Positions 5,480 through 6,311 of a DNA stretch of 6,311 nucleotides are shown in pieces; the stretch's first letter is position 1, and every line of letters starts with the position of its first letter. The stretch lies in the NCBI GenBank assembly GCA_003136795.1, contig PLDP01000286.1:1-6311 (forward strand), given 5' to 3'. Source of the stretch: Actinomycetota bacterium. GTDB lineage: Bacteria > Actinomycetota > Thermoleophilia > Gaiellales > Gaiellaceae. The notes beneath the pieces were generated by a model that was not told the origin of the DNA, did no database searches, and was given only the letters and a program-made list of their open reading frames with translations. Made by a program: the position numbers and the translations under genes.

Positions 5480-6195
5480 GCCGCCGGGCAATCGAGCTCG
5501 ACGGCGGCACCGTGCTCGCCTACGGGCACTACGGCCGCCCCGTGGTTGTGTTCCCGTCGGAGCAGGGCGAGGCGCACGACTGGGAGGATCGCGGCATGGT
5601 CGAGGCGCTCGGCGGCCTCCTCGACGCGGGCAAGGTGAAGCTGTACTGCGCGCCGTCGTTCGACCGCGAGAGCTGGACGCGCCGGGACCTCTCGCTCGAG
5701 GAGCGCGCGCAGCGGCACGGCCAGTACGAGCGCTGGATCCTCGCGCGGCTCGTGCCGTTCGTGCAGGCCGACTCGCACACGCAGGAGCTGATCGCTACCG
5801 GCACCTCGTTCGGCGCCTACCACGCCGCCAACTTCTGCCTCAAGCGCGCCGACCTCTTTCCCCTCGCGCTGTGCCTGAGCGGCGTCTACGACGTCTCCGT
5901 GCAGGGCGGCGGCGAGCGCGGCGATGCCGTCTACTTCAACAACCCGATGGACTACGTCGCGAACATCGGCGGCGACCATCTCGAGTGGCTGCGCGCTCAT
6001 GCCTCGCTGCTCCTCGTCTGCGGGCAGGGGCAGTGGGAGGACACCACCGGCGCGCTCGAGTCGACGAAGCGCTTCGGGGCGCTGCTCGCGCAGCACGGCA
6101 TTCGCCACGAAGTGGACCTGTGGGGGCACGACGTCCCGCACGACTGGCCGTCCTGGCGGCGCCAGATCGCGCATCATCTGCCTCGGTTTGTTTAA
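5476..6195 (+). CDS. Esterase family protein (antigen 85/Fes-like alpha/beta-hydrolase)
   Basis: GTG 5476 overlaps the previous stop as GTGA, with GAGG at 5465-5468 seven bases upstream, giving 239 residues; the open frame further left is inside the previous gene. The protein is a compact putative-esterase domain: early strand PVVVFPSEQGEAHDWEDRGM, nucleophile Ser111 in GTSFGAYHA (109-113), and a C-terminal PHDWPSWRRQ in which His222 matches the catalytic His of the HSWxYW motif in antigen 85-type enzymes. The acidic member, perhaps in CGQGQWEDTTGALES, is not certain. There is no signal peptide, unlike antigen 85 itself, and no N-terminal beta domain, unlike its neighbour. It is a distant relative rather than a recent copy of that neighbour. 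Translational coupling suggests the two hydrolases are made together; the substrate is unknown. Confidence 0.88.
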   Translation: MSRRAIELDGGTVLAYGHYGRPVVVFPSEQGEAHDWEDRGMVEALGGLLDAGKVKLYCAPSFDRESWTRRDLSLEERAQRHGQYERWILARLVPFVQADSHTQELIATGTSFGAYHAANFCLKRADLFPLALCLSGVYDVSVQGGGERGDAVYFNNPMDYVANIGGDHLEWLRAHASLLLVCGQGQWEDTTGALESTKRFGALLAQHGIRHEVDLWGHDVPHDWPSWRRQIAHHLPRFV

Positions 6196-6204
6196 GAAGC
6201 TCTC

Positions 6205-6222
6205 ACACAATGAAGGTTGTGT
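6205..6222 (+). terminator. Small hairpin after the operon
   Basis: ACACAA and TTGTGT (6 bp) enclose TGAAGG, ten bases after the last stop codon. The stem is AT-rich and no T-run follows, so termination activity is doubtful. Confidence 0.25.
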
Positions 6223-6259
6223 CGCCCGGCCGCGCTCGTCGGCACGCTGCCGCGTCCTC

Positions 6260-6293
6260 GGTCGCGCCCATATGCCCGCATATGTGCGCGACC
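6260..6293 (+). repeat. 34-nt near-perfect inverted repeat
   Basis: Arms GGTCGCGCCCATATG and CATATGTGCGCGACC pair over 15 positions with one mismatch around a CCCG loop. It lies 64 nt after the last stop. It could be an intrinsic terminator without a T-tail, an operator for a gene beyond the window edge, or a small dispersed palindromic repeat. The surrounding 6196-6311 has no supported gene. Confidence 0.6.
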
Positions 6294-6311
6294 TGCGTCC
6301 TTGCATCGCAC

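Noticed and set aside
3306..5491. Two long minus-strand ORFs of 364 and 384 codons opposite rsgA and the hydrolases
   Set aside because: They are antisense shadows typical of high-GC genes, with biased composition and no recognisable motifs, while the plus strand encodes clear enzymes.
6210..6311. ATG at 6210 opening a frame to the right edge (MKVVSPGRARR...)
   Set aside because: No good ribosome site, it lies in the loop region of one hairpin, runs through the large palindrome, and shows no family resemblance in 34 codons. It may be a real gene start, but it is not supported.

Overview
The window is high-GC DNA with strong third-position G/C bias, GTG and TTG starts, and 4-nt stop/start overlaps. 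This points to an actinobacterium, possibly a deep-branching Thermoleophilia-type lineage; that placement is an impression from gene style, not a proven one. There is no CRISPR array, transposase or complete mobile element.

Left part (1-3028) is an accessory region. It holds the 3' end of a large secreted right-handed beta-helix repeat protein (1-1310) and a secreted beta-rich protein of unknown function (1577-2626). The two differ in their main domains but end in nearly the same 33-residue Cys-containing tail (88 of 99 nt identical including the stop codon). In both, a GAGAGGGCGA hairpin terminator begins exactly 23 nt after the stop codon. Directly beyond each terminator, on the opposite strand, lies the 3' end of a tyrosine recombinase gene: a short decayed remnant at 1362-1457 and a longer fragment (2685-3002) that keeps the HxxR, His and Tyr catalytic residues. 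The layout tail - terminator - convergent integrase end therefore occurs twice in tandem. This is the most unusual feature of the window.

Middle part (3029-3404) is a compact RNA locus on the minus strand. A small bacterial SRP RNA is followed after about 6 nt by tRNA-Val(CAC), probably on one transcript. The integrase fragment begins just beyond the tRNA 3' end, as expected for an old tRNA-targeted integration. On the plus strand, a short leader-like ORF with a strong ribosome binding site precedes rsgA.

Right part (3405-6195) is a plus-strand, tightly coupled operon: rsgA, a circularly permuted GTPase of 30S ribosome maturation, then two tandem alpha/beta-hydrolases of the putative-esterase (Fes / antigen 85-like) class. 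Each gene overlaps the next by 4 nt. The tail of the window (6196-6311) is non-coding as far as can be seen and carries a small hairpin and a striking 34-nt near-perfect inverted repeat.
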